From Candidatus Flexicrinis affinis (GTDB lineage: Bacteria > Chloroflexota > Anaerolineae > Aggregatilineales > Phototrophicaceae): a stretch of 64,000 bases of DNA. Shown here one piece after another: positions 43,083-52,268 of the stretch. The notes beneath the pieces are model-generated. The model saw only the letters and a program-made list of their open reading frames with translations. It was not told the DNA's origin and did no database searches. Each line of letters starts with the position of its first letter. The first letter of the stretch is position 1. The stretch covers positions 62,001 through 126,000 of the forward strand of contig JADJWE010000001.1 in NCBI GenBank assembly GCA_016716525.1, written 5' to 3'. The translations under genes and the position numbers were made by a program.

Positions 43083-43388
43083 CGCGGTGACCGTGTTTTT
43101 TTCGGAGGTTTTGAGAGCGCTTTCAAAGCGGACAAATGCAGTGAAAGCGATATCGAGGCGGCGCGCTTCAGCTGACTAGCAGGTTGTATCAAGATGAGCT
43201 GGAGACACATCACCTACGTTTTTTCGGCGTTTTTGAGAGCGCTTTCAAGCTCGACCTCAGGCAGCACCATTGCCGGTCGATAACCCCAACGCGAAGGAGA
43301 CGTTCAAAAGGAGTGCTATGGGAAAAGTCGTCACCATCACATGGTTCACCACCACGGCAAGGCAGAATGAGTTTGAATGGAGAAACAA
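43083..43388 (+). promoter_or_regulatory. Control region of the glycan ABC operon with two LacI operators
   Basis: Operators TTTGAGAGCGCTTTCAAA (43110-43127) and TTTGAGAGCGCTTTCAAG (43232-43249) each lie in a near-copy of a T-rich leader (gttttttTCGGnG..., from about 43094 and 43218), so the segment looks like a duplicated promoter-operator. The 306 bases hold no gene. A GGAG site precedes the binding-protein ATG at 43389. Confidence 0.7.
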
Positions 43389-44690
43389 ATGAACAAGCTA
43401 CGTCCGATCGCCTTCATCGTAGCACTGAGCCTGATCCTCGTGCTCGGTGTGCAGGTCGCCGCCCAAGACGCGGTCACGCTTCGCGTCCTCGTGCATCAGA
43501 ACCCGCCGATGGTGGAGTTCATGGAGCAGTTCAACACGGCATTCACCGAGAAGTACCCGAACATCACGATCGACATGGCAGTCGTGAACGCCAACGATCT
43601 CGCGACCGTGACCCAGACGCGCCTGTCTGCTGGTGACATCGACGTCATCGACATCTTCGGGTTTTCCAACAGCGTTCAGCCCTACATGAGCGGCGCGACG
43701 CCGCCCAACTGGCAGGTGATGATCGAAGCAGGGTTGCTGCTCGATCTGACCGGCCAGCCGTTCGTTGAGAACTACGATCCGGTCGCGATCCGCGATTCCG
43801 GCATGTATGGCGACTCGGTCTACGCCATCAACCTTGGCCGCGTGGTCTACAGCGGTATCTACTACAACAAGGACATGTTCGCTGAGTTCGGCGTCGAGAT
43901 TCCGACCACATGGGACGAACTTGTTGCAGCGTGCGAAGTCTTCACGAGTGAAGGCATCGGCTGTATGACGGCTGGCGGCGCCGATGGTTGGCCGATCTTC
44001 GTCGGCGCATACGGTCTGCTGGGTTCACTGTTCCCGGATCAGGCCGCGTATGTCGAAGGGCTGTGGACCGGCGATATCAAGTTCAACGACGAGCAGTCGT
44101 TGGTCATGTGGGAACGCATGAAGGTCTATGCGCAGAACATGATGGAACGCGGCGCGAGCGGCATCCCCGGTGACGCTGCCCCCGGTCGCTTCGCGTCGGG
44201 CGCCGTTGCGATGTTCCCCGGTGGTTCGTGGTACGCCTCGGCGATTGACGCGGCCGAGCCTGATTTCGAGTGGGGATACATCCCCTTCCCGGGCAGTGAC
44301 GACCCCGAAGCCAACGCAGGCTGGTTTGGCAAGTACGATCAGGGCTGGGCGATCGCGGCCGGCTCGCCGAACGTCGAAGCCTCACTCCTCTACCTGTCGG
44401 AGTTCTCCGAGCCGGAGAATTATCAGGCGTTTGCCAATGCCGTTGGATTTATTCCGACGCAGCCGACGGCCACGCTCGATACCCAGATCGGTCAGGAAAT
44501 CGCCGTCTATCTGGACAACTTCCGCGTGGGATACGAGCAGTACTGGGTGGCACCGACCGGTACCGGCCAGTGGGCATCCCCGTTTGCGTCGTTCTTCGCC
44601 CCGTTCAATGAATGGGACGACGCCGCTGAGTTGGCGGATCGGGCGCAGGCTGACCTGCAGTCCGGCCTCGACGAAGTTGCCGGCGACTAA
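43389..44690 (+). CDS. Sugar ABC transporter substrate-binding protein (family 1)
   Basis: A 433-residue exported binding protein with a signal peptide (MNKLRPIAFIVALSLILVLGVQVAAQD). Family 1 signs include PNITIDMAVVNANDLATVTQTRLSAGDIDVID, a hydrophobic pocket rich in Trp and Tyr, and GRFASGAVAMFPGGSWY. The ATG at 43389 has GGAG six bases upstream. It is the first gene of the LacI-controlled operon with two CUT1 permeases; no ATPase gene follows, so a shared MsmK-type ATPase elsewhere must power it. Confidence 0.9.
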   Translation: MNKLRPIAFIVALSLILVLGVQVAAQDAVTLRVLVHQNPPMVEFMEQFNTAFTEKYPNITIDMAVVNANDLATVTQTRLSAGDIDVIDIFGFSNSVQPYMSGATPPNWQVMIEAGLLLDLTGQPFVENYDPVAIRDSGMYGDSVYAINLGRVVYSGIYYNKDMFAEFGVEIPTTWDELVAACEVFTSEGIGCMTAGGADGWPIFVGAYGLLGSLFPDQAAYVEGLWTGDIKFNDEQSLVMWERMKVYAQNMMERGASGIPGDAAPGRFASGAVAMFPGGSWYASAIDAAEPDFEWGYIPFPGSDDPEANAGWFGKYDQGWAIAAGSPNVEASLLYLSEFSEPENYQAFANAVGFIPTQPTATLDTQIGQEIAVYLDNFRVGYEQYWVAPTGTGQWASPFASFFAPFNEWDDAAELADRAQADLQSGLDEVAGD

Positions 44691-44709
44691 CGCCTAAGTT
44701 AACCGCTGC

Positions 44710-44750
44710 GCTGAGTAACCACCCGCCGCTATGGAGGGTGGTTACTCAGC
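44710..44750 (+). terminator. Strong hairpin after the binding-protein gene
   Basis: GCTGAGTAACCACCC and GGGTGGTTACTCAGC form a perfect 15-bp stem with an 11-base loop. No T run follows, so it probably slows RNA decay or lowers read-through, giving more binding protein than permease, as in other sugar ABC operons. Confidence 0.7.
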
Positions 44751-44786
44751 CTCTCACAGCACAGTAGCTCGAGGAGGGCGCACGCC

Positions 44787-45707
44787 ATGGTGTATCCATT
44801 CGGCAAAGGTTGGCAGAGGTGGACTCCCTACCTTCTTATCGTACCGGGGCTGTTCTTCTACTTTTTGGTCGCGCTGGGACCTTCGCTTGCAACCGCGGTG
44901 TATTCGTTCACGGACGCACGAGGTGTTGCAGGCGCACCGATCAACTGGGTCGGCTGGGAGAACTACCGCGAATTCTTGTTCGCCGGCCAAGCGGCCCGTG
45001 ACAACATCGATGCGCTGGGGCGTACACTGGTCTTTTGTGCCGTCGTCTCAAGCGTTCAGTTTGGGTTGGGATTGCTGGTGGCGGTGCTCTTGTCGCAAGG
45101 GCTGCCGGGGACTCGATTCTTTCGAACACTGTTCTTTATGCCCGTCATCCTTGGCGTGGTCATTCAGGGCTTGATCTGGACGTTGTTCCTCTATCCCCTA
45201 GGAGGGCCGGCATCCCGGATAGTGGAGGCGCTCGGCGGCTACTCCGAATTCCTAGGAGGGCAGAGCGCATTCTGGTGGGTGATCGTCGTCCAGATTTGGG
45301 CGAACATGGGCATCACCATGATCATCTTCATCGCCGGGCTGCAAACGATCCCGACCGATCTCTATGAGGCGGCACAAGTCGACGGCGCAACGCGCTGGCA
45401 AAGCTTCCGGCACATCACATGGCCGCTGCTGACGCCCAGCGTCAACACCAACCTCATCCTCAACATCATCGGTTCCCTGCAAGCGTGGCAGTTGTTCCTC
45501 GTGCTCATCGGGTATCGACAGGGTACGCAGGTTCTGGGCTACGTCATCTACGCACAAGGCTTCGGGCAGACGTCCGGCAGCGTTACGAATGCATTTCGTC
45601 AGGGATATGCCGCCGCGGCATCGATCGTGTTGTTCTTGCTGGTGCTTGTGATCGGCATGACGACGCAATACGTGCTGCGCCGCAGAGAGGCACGGTTACT
45701 CGGATGA
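44787..45707 (+). CDS. Sugar ABC transporter permease (MalF-like)
   Basis: A 306-residue CUT1 permease with six membrane helices and the EAA coupling loop YEAAQVDGATRWQSFRHITWPLL near 193-215. GAGGAG lies 9 bases upstream of the ATG. It overlaps the next permease gene by ATGA. Context points to beta-glucan oligosaccharides as cargo. Confidence 0.92.
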   Translation: MVYPFGKGWQRWTPYLLIVPGLFFYFLVALGPSLATAVYSFTDARGVAGAPINWVGWENYREFLFAGQAARDNIDALGRTLVFCAVVSSVQFGLGLLVAVLLSQGLPGTRFFRTLFFMPVILGVVIQGLIWTLFLYPLGGPASRIVEALGGYSEFLGGQSAFWWVIVVQIWANMGITMIIFIAGLQTIPTDLYEAAQVDGATRWQSFRHITWPLLTPSVNTNLILNIIGSLQAWQLFLVLIGYRQGTQVLGYVIYAQGFGQTSGSVTNAFRQGYAAAASIVLFLLVLVIGMTTQYVLRRREARLLG

Positions 45708-46585
45708 ACACCACAGCAGTAGTTCAGGAAGACGGCTTGCTGAAGCTCGACACCCCGCAGCCACCCCGGAAGCGGCGCTTCTCGCTGGGGACGCTTGGCT
45801 CGTATGCGATCCTGCTGGTTCTCGCGGCGGCCTATCTAGGCCCGTTGGCGATGCTGGTCAATACGTCGTTTATGACCCAGCGCGAGTTCAACCGCAATGC
45901 TACGGCGCTGCCGGCGACCATCCAGCTCGAGAACTATGCCGAAGCATGGGAGAGGGCCAACTTCACGCAGTACCTAGCAAACACGGTGCTGTATGCAGCG
46001 ACTGCAACGGCCGTGTACGTCATCACGGCGGTGTTTCTCGCCTTTCCGATTGCGCGCGGTTATATCCGGGGAGGCAATGCGATCTTCTTGTTGTTCGTGA
46101 TCGCTCTGTTCTTGCCTCCGGCGCTGATCCCACAGTTCCAGTTGATCTTAAATCTGGGGCTGTATAACACGCGCACGGGCTACATCATGCTGCTGGTGAC
46201 CAACCCGGTCGGAATCATCATCTTGGTCAACTACCTGAAGTCCCTGCCGCGAGAACTGGACGAAGCGGCGGCCATGGACGGGTGCGGCTACCTGCGGTTC
46301 TTGATGACGATCGTGTTCCCGCTGGCTCGGCCGGTCATCGCAACTGTTATCGTGCTGCACGCGATCGGCATCTGGAACGAGCTGATCCTCGCTACAATCT
46401 ACCTCACCAACCAAGACTTCTATCCGATCACGCGTGGCATGATCGTGTTTCAAGGGGTCTACGGATTTAACTGGCCGGTCCTCGCTGCTGGTGTCGTGCT
46501 GATGGCCATTCCTATGGTCATCCTGTTCTTGATCCTGCAGCGATACATCATCTCCGGGTTAACGCAAGGCGCCGTAAAGGAATAA
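45704..46585 (+). CDS. Sugar ABC transporter permease (MalG-like)
   Basis: A 293-residue CUT1 permease. The N-terminal 30 residues are cytosolic; six helices follow with the EAA loop LDEAAAMDGCGYLRFLMTIVFPL near 185-207. It is translationally coupled to the first permease (ATGA). AAAGGA for the next gene lies within its last codons. Confidence 0.92.
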   Translation: MNTTAVVQEDGLLKLDTPQPPRKRRFSLGTLGSYAILLVLAAAYLGPLAMLVNTSFMTQREFNRNATALPATIQLENYAEAWERANFTQYLANTVLYAATATAVYVITAVFLAFPIARGYIRGGNAIFLLFVIALFLPPALIPQFQLILNLGLYNTRTGYIMLLVTNPVGIIILVNYLKSLPRELDEAAAMDGCGYLRFLMTIVFPLARPVIATVIVLHAIGIWNELILATIYLTNQDFYPITRGMIVFQGVYGFNWPVLAAGVVLMAIPMVILFLILQRYIISGLTQGAVKE

Positions 46586-46590
46586 AGCTC

Positions 46591-49500
46591 ATGGCAAACA
46601 GCGATCATCGTCAGGTCCATCACCGTGATCGTTCCGAGGGCGTAACAGGGTCGTTGGTCACACTGAATGGTGAGACCTACTACCGTATCGGCAGCTACGA
46701 CCACATGGCACCGTTCTTTATCACCGTGGTGAGCAGTGCCGATCATTGGCTGTTTGTCTCGACGACCGGCGGTCTAACCGCCGGTCGTGTCAACGCCAAT
46801 CGGGCGTTGTTTCCGTATTACACGGAGGACCGCATCGCGGAGAACGCCGACAACACCGGCAGCCGCACGATCATCCGTGTCGATCCGGACGGCAAGAACG
46901 CTCTGTGGGAGCCGTTCATCCAGCGTCGTTACAGCCCGTACGCGCTGACGCGCTCCCTGTACAAGAATGTCCGGGGAACGGCGCTGATCTTCGAGGAGGT
47001 CAACGCCGACCTCGGGCTCGCCTTCCGTTACGCATGGCGCACAAGCGCGCGATTTGGCATCGTCAAGACCGCTTGGCTTGTCAACGACCGAGACGCGTCT
47101 GTTGCCGTCACGATCACCGACGGCCTGCAGAACATCCTGCCGGCGCAAGTCACGGCAGCGAGCCAGAACGAATTCAGCGTGCTGTTGGATGCGTACAAAC
47201 GCAGCGAGTTGGACGCCGCCACAGGACTGGGCCTGTTCTCGCTCAGTTCCCGCCTGACCGACTTGGCCGAGCCGAGTGAAGCGCTGCGCGCCAACACGGT
47301 CTGGCAGGTCGGGCTAGTCCCTGACGCCTATCTGCTGTCCACATCGCAGCTTGATGCGGCGCGAACGGGCCGTGCCGTCCACACTGAGGCCGATATCCGC
47401 GGCAAGCGCGGCGCGTACTTCGTCCACTCGTCGTTTGAGATGGCTCCCCGTACCGAGCGCACGTGGCATCTCGTGGCCGAGGTCCATCAAGACGGCGCAA
47501 TGGTCGCGAATCTGAGCCAGCTACTGCGCGCGAGCGCCGGCGATCTGTGCGATCTCGTGGAACAGGACGTCGCGCAATCCAGCGATCGGCTCGCGCAGAT
47601 CGTCGCCGGTGCAGACGGGCATCAAGTGTCCGGCGACCCGCTGAGCACCGAACACCACTTCGCAAATGTCCTCTACAACGTGATGCGCGGCGGCACGTTC
47701 ATCGACCGGTACTGGATCGCCAAGTCCGATCTGATGGCGTTCGTTCGCACGCACGATCACGCGCTGTCCGATCGTGCATCCGGATTCTTCGATGCGCTGC
47801 CGGACCGGTTCACCGTGCAGACGCTTCATCAGATCGCAGCGGATCAGCGCGATCCAGACGTCGTTCGGCTGTGCACCAGTTATCTGCCGCTGACTTTTAG
47901 CCGCCGGCACGGCGATCCGAGCCGGCCATGGAACCGTTTTGACATTCGCCTGAACAATGCGGACGGATCGCCACAGCTCAGCTACGAAGGCAACTGGCGC
48001 GATATCTTCCAGAATTGGGAGGCGCTGGCCTTCGCATACCCCGGATTCGTCGAGTCAATGCTGCACGTGTTCTTGAACGCGACAACGATCGACGGCTACA
48101 ACCCTTACCGGATCACACGCGATGGCATCGACTGGGAAGTGCCGGAGCCGAACAACGCGTGGGCCAATATCGGCTATTGGAGCGACCATCAGATCATCTA
48201 TCTGCAGAAGCTGATGGAGGTTTGCGAGCGCTTCTACCCCGGCAAGCTGCGGTCCCTGCTGACGCGCCCGATTTTCGCCACCGCGGACGTGCCGTATCGT
48301 ATCAAGCCGTACGAGCGGATCGTACAAGATCCGTACGCGACAATCGACTTCGACTGGGACGCGGAACGAGCGATCGAAAAGCGGGTGCGCGAACGCGGCA
48401 CCGACGGCAAGCTATTGCACAACCAGAACGGTCGAATTGTCCACACGACGTTGGCCGAAAAGCTGCTGAACCTGCTGTTGGCGAAGCTGTCGAACTTTGT
48501 GCCGGACGGCGGCATTTGGATGAACACCCAGCGCCCGGAATGGAACGACGCCAACAACGCGCTCGTGGGCAAGGGGCTGTCGGTTGTGACGACCGCCTAT
48601 TTGCGCCGTTTTGTCGAGTTTTTCAAGCGTCTTGTGGCGGACTCGCATGGACAGTTCGTCGTTACGCGAGAACTGCACGCGCTGTACGCTGCGGTTCGAG
48701 ATACGTTAGCCGCATACACCTCCACCCCAGACCGGATGACCGACGCGACACGCCGGGCCGTCTTGGATGTGCTGGGGAAGGCGGGCAGCGATTATCGCTG
48801 GCACTGCTACACGGACGGTCTCTCCGGCGAAACGGTCGAGGTGGCCGCTGAGGCGCTTATCGCGTTTCTCCGCGCGGTAGAGTCCGCTCTCGATCGGACG
48901 ATCGCGGCTAACCGGCGTGACGACGCGCTCTATCACGCCTATAACACGCTCCATCTCAGCGAGGGTTCGGCGCGCATCCGGCACTTGTACCCCATGCTCG
49001 AGGGGCAAGTTGCCGTGATGTCTTCGGGTGTACTGCCACCGGAAGACGCCGTCGCGCTGCTGCATCAGCTTCGGCGCAGCCCGATGTACCGCGAAGATCA
49101 GCACAGCTACATCCTGTATCCCGACCGCGAGCTTCCGGGCTTCATGGCCAAGAATGCGTTCGACGCGGAATCGGTAGCCGGCCTGACGCTGGTTCAGACG
49201 TTGATCGACCGGAACGATCCGCGCCTGATCACCCGGGATTCGGCTGGCGCCTATCACTTCGGCGGGGATCTGCGCAACGCCCGCGATTTAGGCACGCTTC
49301 TGACCACCCTCGCCGCTGACCCGACCTTGACCACACTGGTGGCCGCGGAGTCTGATCGGATACATGCGTTGTTCGAGCACGTGTTCAATCACGACACATT
49401 CACCGGCCGTTCCGGATCGTTTTTCGCCTATGAAGGACTCGGCAGCATCTATTGGCACATGGTCAGCAAACTCCTTCTGGCGGTGCAGGAGAACGTGTTC

Positions 49501-50052
49501 CGTGCCGCCGAACTGCGCAGCGACGCCTTGCCTGCGCTGATCGACGCTTACTACGACGTTCGGTTAGGTCTCGGCTTCAACAAATCGCCCGATGTGTACG
49601 GGGCGTTTCCGCTCGATCCGTATTCGCACACGCCGCGCGATCAAGGCGCCAAACAACCCGGCATGACGGGTGCGGTCAAAGAGGAAATCTTGACGCGTTT
49701 GGGCGAGCTGGGGATCGTGGTTGAAGACGGGCAGATCGTGTTCGACCCGGTGCTGCTGCGCGATACCGAACGGCTGCAAGCCCCGTCCGTGCTGCACTAT
49801 CGGGACGTCACCGACGCCGAACAGCACGCTGAAATCCCCGCCGGGGCGTACGCGTTCACGTTCTGCCGGGTGCCGGTCGTTGTCCAACTTGCCGACCGCC
49901 GCAAAATCATCGCTGACTTGGCTGACGGCACGCAAGAAGTCGTAGACGGTCGAACGCTGGGCCCAGCCTTGAGCGCGAGTATCTTCGCGCACGAGGGGCG
50001 GGTGCGTAGGCTGACCGTGCTCACAGACGCCGACCTGCCCGCCAATCGATGA
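46591..50052 (+). CDS. Large cytosolic glycan phosphorylase-like protein (GH94/GH149/GH161-type, tentative)
   Basis: A 1153-residue protein without signal peptide or membrane helix. Length and order of features suggest the long beta-glucan phosphorylases related to GH94: a beta-rich N-terminal half (LYKNVRGTALIFEEVNADLGLAFRY) and an alpha/alpha-barrel half with GNWRDIFQNWEALAF (about 470-484), ANIGYWSDHQIIYLQKL (about 524-540), WHCYTDGLSGETVEV and NKSPDVYGAFPLDPYSHT (about 997-1014). Members of GH149 and GH161 act on beta-1,3-glucans and are about this long. Placement after a sugar ABC transporter and before GH3/GH16 laminarin enzymes supports this. I cannot name the catalytic Asp with certainty, so the family is inference. 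Confidence 0.5.
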   Translation: MANSDHRQVHHRDRSEGVTGSLVTLNGETYYRIGSYDHMAPFFITVVSSADHWLFVSTTGGLTAGRVNANRALFPYYTEDRIAENADNTGSRTIIRVDPDGKNALWEPFIQRRYSPYALTRSLYKNVRGTALIFEEVNADLGLAFRYAWRTSARFGIVKTAWLVNDRDASVAVTITDGLQNILPAQVTAASQNEFSVLLDAYKRSELDAATGLGLFSLSSRLTDLAEPSEALRANTVWQVGLVPDAYLLSTSQLDAARTGRAVHTEADIRGKRGAYFVHSSFEMAPRTERTWHLVAEVHQDGAMVANLSQLLRASAGDLCDLVEQDVAQSSDRLAQIVAGADGHQVSGDPLSTEHHFANVLYNVMRGGTFIDRYWIAKSDLMAFVRTHDHALSDRASGFFDALPDRFTVQTLHQIAADQRDPDVVRLCTSYLPLTFSRRHGDPSRPWNRFDIRLNNADGSPQLSYEGNWRDIFQNWEALAFAYPGFVESMLHVFLNATTIDGYNPYRITRDGIDWEVPEPNNAWANIGYWSDHQIIYLQKLMEVCERFYPGKLRSLLTRPIFATADVPYRIKPYERIVQDPYATIDFDWDAERAIEKRVRERGTDGKLLHNQNGRIVHTTLAEKLLNLLLAKLSNFVPDGGIWMNTQRPEWNDANNALVGKGLSVVTTAYLRRFVEFFKRLVADSHGQFVVTRELHALYAAVRDTLAAYTSTPDRMTDATRRAVLDVLGKAGSDYRWHCYTDGLSGETVEVAAEALIAFLRAVESALDRTIAANRRDDALYHAYNTLHLSEGSARIRHLYPMLEGQVAVMSSGVLPPEDAVALLHQLRRSPMYREDQHSYILYPDRELPGFMAKNAFDAESVAGLTLVQTLIDRNDPRLITRDSAGAYHFGGDLRNARDLGTLLTTLAADPTLTTLVAAESDRIHALFEHVFNHDTFTGRSGSFFAYEGLGSIYWHMVSKLLLAVQENVFRAAELRSDALPALIDAYYDVRLGLGFNKSPDVYGAFPLDPYSHTPRDQGAKQPGMTGAVKEEILTRLGELGIVVEDGQIVFDPVLLRDTERLQAPSVLHYRDVTDAEQHAEIPAGAYAFTFCRVPVVVQLADRRKIIADLADGTQEVVDGRTLGPALSASIFAHEGRVRRLTVLTDADLPANR

Positions 50053-50065
50053 AAGCGCACAGTCC

Positions 50066-50875
50066 ATGACACTCGCTGAGGTCTACCAGTCGATTCGCCC
50101 GCGATACCCCGAGCTTGCGGGTAAGGTTGCGGTCGTCACCGGGTCAAGCAAAGGGATCGGGAGAGGGATCGCGCTCAGGCTGGCTCGGGAGGGCATGCGT
50201 GTCGTGATCCATGGCCAGAGTAGCGATGAGGTCGGGCAGACGGTAGAGGAATTCAATTCGCTCGGGGTCGATGCGGTCGGCGTGTCCTCGGACTTTGCCG
50301 ACCGTCACGGAGTCGAGCGTCTGTTCGATGCCGTCCGTGCACGTTACGATGAACTGGCGCTGCTTGTGAATAACGCCGCTGACCTGCGCCGTACGGACAT
50401 CGACACGCTGAGTGTCGAACTGCTGGACTATCAACTCGAGGTCAATGTCCGCGCTCCGCTGTTGTGCAGCATGCAAGCCAGACCCATGCTGGGGCCGGGA
50501 CAAGCGGGCTCGATCGTCAACATCAGTTCGGTGGGCGGGCAGCGCGCGCACCTTCCCGGCCTGCCGTATGACATGGCCAAGGGCGCGATCGAGTCGATGA
50601 CTCGGGCGCTGGCCCTCAATCTCGCCAAGGACGGAATACGCGTCAACGCCATTGCGCCCGGCGCGACGCGTGGATGGCGCACCCCGCCACCGGATGACGA
50701 GCGGGTGAAGGCGATATGCGCGCGTATCCCCTTGGGCCGGTTCGGCACCGATCTCGATGTCGCCGCGATGGTGGCCTTCTTGGCGTCTGCCGATGCGGAT
50801 TACATCACGGGACAAGTATTCGCCGTCGACGGAGGCATCTCGGCTCAGTTAAGTCCGCCCGGGCAGCCGATCTAA
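50066..50875 (+). CDS. Short-chain dehydrogenase/reductase
   Basis: A 269-residue SDR. Cofactor motif TGSSKGIGRG near 26-35, NNAAD near 94-98, catalytic Ser in VNISSVGG and Y-x3-K in LPYDMAKGA near 168-173 are all present. It would oxidise or reduce a sugar or sugar acid. Its neighbour, a mannonate-dehydratase-like enzyme, suggests a hexonate step. It starts 13 bases after the phosphorylase stop. Confidence 0.85.
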   Translation: MTLAEVYQSIRPRYPELAGKVAVVTGSSKGIGRGIALRLAREGMRVVIHGQSSDEVGQTVEEFNSLGVDAVGVSSDFADRHGVERLFDAVRARYDELALLVNNAADLRRTDIDTLSVELLDYQLEVNVRAPLLCSMQARPMLGPGQAGSIVNISSVGGQRAHLPGLPYDMAKGAIESMTRALALNLAKDGIRVNAIAPGATRGWRTPPPDDERVKAICARIPLGRFGTDLDVAAMVAFLASADADYITGQVFAVDGGISAQLSPPGQPI

Positions 50876-51020
50876 TCGAAACGTTGCACGTCTTGGGGGA
50901 TGAGTGCTGAGAATTTGCCAGAGCGTATGGCGCGCTGAACTTGGGGAAGTCGAGGTGCAGTCTCGCGGCTTTCGAGTGTTGGCCCAGAAAACTGGATTGA
51001 CCGACTAAAGGAATACCACC

Positions 51021-52223
51021 ATGTCTGTTGTCACGATTAAAGATGTTCAAGTCATCATGACCCAGCCGCTTACCTCGCGCCTGATTGTCGTCAAAGTCAT
51101 AACGTCGGAGCCAGGCCTCTACGGCTTAGGTTGCGCAACGTTCACGCAGCGCTTTCACGCGGTGAGGACGGCGCTGGAGCAGCATCTCAAGCCGCTGTTG
51201 ATCGGGCGTGATGTCAGCCGAATCGAAGACTTGTTTCAGACCATGATGGTCAACAGCTATTGGCGCAACGGCCCGGTCCTCAATAACGCGATCTCCGGCG
51301 TGGACATCGCCTTGTGGGACATCAAGGGCAAGATGGCCAATATGCCGGTCTATGAGCTTCTGGGCGGCAAGAGCCGCGAAGCAGCCGCCGTTTACGTCCA
51401 CGCCAATGCCGAGACGATCCCGCAGGTCATTGAAGCCGCACAGGGTCTGATTGCCGAGGGCTACCGTCACATCCGCATGCAGATGGGCGGCTACGGCGGA
51501 AAGCATCAGCAAATGCATCGCCCGGACGGCGCGCTCGATGGCGCCTACTACGACCCGCGCGCTTACGTCCGCAACATGCTGGCGATGCTGACGACGGCAC
51601 GTGCCGAACTGGGCGACAATATCGAACTGCTGCACGACATTCACGAACGGCTGCACCCGGTTGACGCGATGGCTTTTGCCAAAGCCGTTGAGCCTCTCAA
51701 TCTGTTCTTCCTCGAAGACGCGCTCGCGCCGGAGGATCTGGACTGGTTCGAGCGCATCCGGCAGCACACGACCACCCGCCTTGCGATGGGCGAACTGTTC
51801 GTCCATCCTGTCGAGTGGCGCGTGCTCGTTGAACGCCGGCTCATCGATTTCATCCGCATGCACATCAGCGCGATCGGTGGCCTCACGCCGGCCCGCAACG
51901 CGGCAATATTGGCCGGCGCGTTCGGTATTCGGACCGCGTGGCACGGTCCGCCCGATGTCTCGCCGGTCGGTCACGCGGCTAACGTGCATCTCGATGTGTG
52001 GGCCCCGAACTTCGGCATACAAGAGTGGTGCCGTTTCCCGGAGCTTGTCTATGAGATATTCCCCGGCACGCCCGAAGTGCGCGACGGCTATATGTATCCC
52101 AACGACAAGCCCGGCCTTGGGATCGACATCGATGAAAAGCTGGCCGCCAAGTTCCCGTGTACGGATGAGATCATCACGTGGACTCAGACACGCCTGCCAG
52201 ATGGCACGGCGGTCCGTCCATAG
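51021..52223 (+). CDS. Enolase-superfamily sugar acid dehydratase (ManD/RspA-like)
   Basis: A 400-residue enolase-superfamily enzyme of the D-mannonate dehydratase/RspA group. Family signs are SGVDIALWDIKGKMANMPVYELLGG near 93-117, metal-binding LLHDIHERLHP near 209, FFLEDALAPED, MGELFVHP and the H-containing WHGPPDVSPVGHAAN near 315-329. It dehydrates mannonate or gluconate to 2-keto-3-deoxy acids. A good AAAGGA ribosome site precedes the ATG. With the SDR and lactonase it may make an oxidative route for the released hexose. Confidence 0.85.
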   Translation: MSVVTIKDVQVIMTQPLTSRLIVVKVITSEPGLYGLGCATFTQRFHAVRTALEQHLKPLLIGRDVSRIEDLFQTMMVNSYWRNGPVLNNAISGVDIALWDIKGKMANMPVYELLGGKSREAAAVYVHANAETIPQVIEAAQGLIAEGYRHIRMQMGGYGGKHQQMHRPDGALDGAYYDPRAYVRNMLAMLTTARAELGDNIELLHDIHERLHPVDAMAFAKAVEPLNLFFLEDALAPEDLDWFERIRQHTTTRLAMGELFVHPVEWRVLVERRLIDFIRMHISAIGGLTPARNAAILAGAFGIRTAWHGPPDVSPVGHAANVHLDVWAPNFGIQEWCRFPELVYEIFPGTPEVRDGYMYPNDKPGLGIDIDEKLAAKFPCTDEIITWTQTRLPDGTAVRP

Positions 52224-52268
52224 CCGATCCGATAGATCGTGTTGTCAGTCGAGTTGGGAGTAGCGCCG

